Shown: positions 62,975 through 64,000 of the stretch, piece by piece
How the letters are laid out: every line of letters starts with the position of its first letter
How positions within the stretch are numbered: position 1 is the first letter of the stretch
IMG/VR virus record: IMGVR_UViG_3300036859_000312
Span: 1 to 64,000 of that record
Length of the DNA stretch: 64,000 nt
From: a virus
Direction: 5' to 3' (one strand)
Translations under genes and position numbers: made by a program
Notes under the pieces: model-generated
The model's database searches: none
What the model was told of the DNA's origin: nothing
Seen by the model: only the letters and a program-made list of their open reading frames with translations

Positions 62975-64000
62975 GACGCACCGGGTGCGCCGCGTGCGGT
63001 TATGACGATCTTGAACCGATCCTGGATCTGGGGACGTCGCCGATCGCTGACGCCTACACCCTGACCCGCCGCGAGCTATCGGAGCGTTACCCGTTGCAGC
63101 TCGCGGTCTGTACTGGCTGCTGGCTGGTCCAACTATTAGAAGTCGTTGACCCCGTGATCCTGTTCGGGTCGGGCTATTCATTCTACAGCTCCGCATCGGC
63201 CCCTCTGTCGGCCTACCAGCAGGCGTACGCCGCGCAGGTGCTGACGTCCCACGGGGCGCTCGCGAAGCGCCTAACGGTCGAAATCGGGTGCAATGACGGG
63301 GATCTGCTGCGCCACTTCGGCGATGCGGGGTGTGAGGTACTCGGCGTGGACCCAGCGAGGGGACCGGTCAACAAAGCCAAGGGTCGCGGGCTGCACGTCT
63401 GGAGCGTGGCGTTCGACGAACTGATAGGCGAAGAGATCTGCGACGAGATCGGCGCGGCCGGCGTCGTTGTCGCCAATCACGTTCTGGCCCATGTCGAATC
63501 TGTCGCCGATGTCCTGGCCGGTATCCGTAAGGTCCTTGCCCCCGATGGTGTCGCCTACATCGAGGTGCAGTATCTGCCCGACCTGCTCGTCAACAACGCG
63601 TTCGATCTCGTGTATCACGAGCACCGCAACTTCTTCTCGCTGACCAACCTCGAATCGGCCCTGAACCGTTGGGGTCTGCATGTGATCGACGCGGAACTGA
63701 CAGACCGTCAGGGCGGGTCGTTGCGTGTGCAGGCTGTCAGAGAAGCACCGACGTCAGGACCGACGTTCCGAACGCGCCAGATCAAAGGCTCCGAGACATG
63801 GCTGCGGGATGTGGCCGCCTATAGGGGGTTCCAGGGCAGGGCCGAACGGATCCGTACCCGACTGTTGGACATCATCACTGACACGGCCGACGGACCCAAC
63901 GACGTCGTGATGGGTTACGGGGCGCCCGCCAAAGCCACAACGCTGCTCAACTTCTGTGACCTCACCTTCCCGACCATTACTGAGGTCACCGATACCACCA
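62971..64000 (+). CDS. Sugar C-methyltransferase (partial, runs off window)
   Basis: The frame is open from ATG 62971 to the window end (343 codons). It begins with an N-terminal zinc-binding domain (GCAACGYDDLEPILDLGTSPIADAY ... CTGCWLVQLLE). The SAM-binding core has LTVEIGCNDGDLLRHFGDAG, then VVANHVLAHVESVADVLAGIRKVLAPDGVAYIEVQYL. LVYHEHRNFFSLTNLESALNRWGLHVIDAELTDRQGGSLRV follows, matching NDP-hexose 3-C-methyltransferases (TylC3-like). It suggests synthesis of a branched deoxysugar for glycosylation. Confidence 0.9.
   Translation, partial: MRRTGCAACGYDDLEPILDLGTSPIADAYTLTRRELSERYPLQLAVCTGCWLVQLLEVVDPVILFGSGYSFYSSASAPLSAYQQAYAAQVLTSHGALAKRLTVEIGCNDGDLLRHFGDAGCEVLGVDPARGPVNKAKGRGLHVWSVAFDELIGEEICDEIGAAGVVVANHVLAHVESVADVLAGIRKVLAPDGVAYIEVQYLPDLLVNNAFDLVYHEHRNFFSLTNLESALNRWGLHVIDAELTDRQGGSLRVQAVREAPTSGPTFRTRQIKGSETWLRDVAAYRGFQGRAERIRTRLLDIITDTADGPNDVVMGYGAPAKATTLLNFCDLTFPTITEVTDTT

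Noticed and set aside
1-64000. CRISPR arrays, rRNA genes, insertion sequences, integrase
   Set aside because: No regularly spaced repeats, rRNA-like sequence, transposase or tyrosine/serine recombinase motifs were seen on either strand.

Overview
The window is 64 kb of a dsDNA tailed bacteriophage (siphovirus type) that infects a high-GC, probably actinobacterial, host. Four things point this way. The DNA is GC-rich. Genes are packed with ATGA/GTGA/TGATG start-stop overlaps, and GTG starts are frequent. Several genes look leaderless, with start codons 5-9 nt after a TANNNT -10 element. The proteins are of types common in actinobacteriophages: a MuF/protease polyprotein, an MGCNCGG protein, Cys-rich small ORFs and a StrF-like glycosyltransferase. 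No integrase or CI-type repressor was seen, so a lytic lifestyle is likely but not proven. Because the lysis cassette sits at the left end and the tail/glycosylation genes at the right end, the window may be most of a genome.

Layout. 0-1.9 kb: lysis cassette (membrane protein, amidase endolysin, holin). 1.9-6.25 kb: two leftward operons, one with a RecT-like annealing protein and one with a Mu Gam-like protein plus a secreted SGNH hydrolase. 6.3-8.8 kb: rightward replication-associated genes, a tRNA-Trp wedged between overlapping genes, and a HAD phosphatase. 8.8-17.6 kb: many small accessory ORFs, an HNH nuclease, a Gp37/Gp68 (DUF5131) protein and a VRR-NUC-like nuclease; two genes here carry in-frame stops. 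17.6-21.2 kb: UvrD-like helicase and a second SGNH protein. 21.3-23.5 kb: a DNA-modification island (ParB-like, Mom-like, frameshifted second Mom-like) ending in tRNA-Gly. 24-27.4 kb: genes sharing a structured leader box, including a DUF932 protein. 27.7-34.5 kb: small terminase-like protein, tRNA-Arg, MerR-like and winged-helix regulators and many tiny Cys-rich ORFs. 34.5-43.4 kb: large terminase, portal, MuF/2H-phosphoesterase/protease polyprotein and decoration-type proteins. 43.35-45.33 kb: a leftward five-gene cassette inside the head module. 45.5-59.5 kb: major capsid, head-tail connectors, tail tube, tail chaperones with a -1 frameshift, tape measure and minor tail proteins. 59.5-64 kb: glycosyltransferases and methyltransferases with two inserted HNH homing endonucleases, the last gene running off the window.

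How the parts fit. RecT-like and Gam-like proteins, the helicase and the nucleases would support replication and recombination. Mom/ParB-type proteins may modify phage DNA against host restriction. The GT/methyltransferase cluster behind the tail genes may decorate virion proteins. A repeated palindromic box abutting TAACRT, or close variants of it, stands in front of a dozen or so transcription units, and looks like this phage's own promoter signature. The feature calls rest on sequence reading only; no database search was run.
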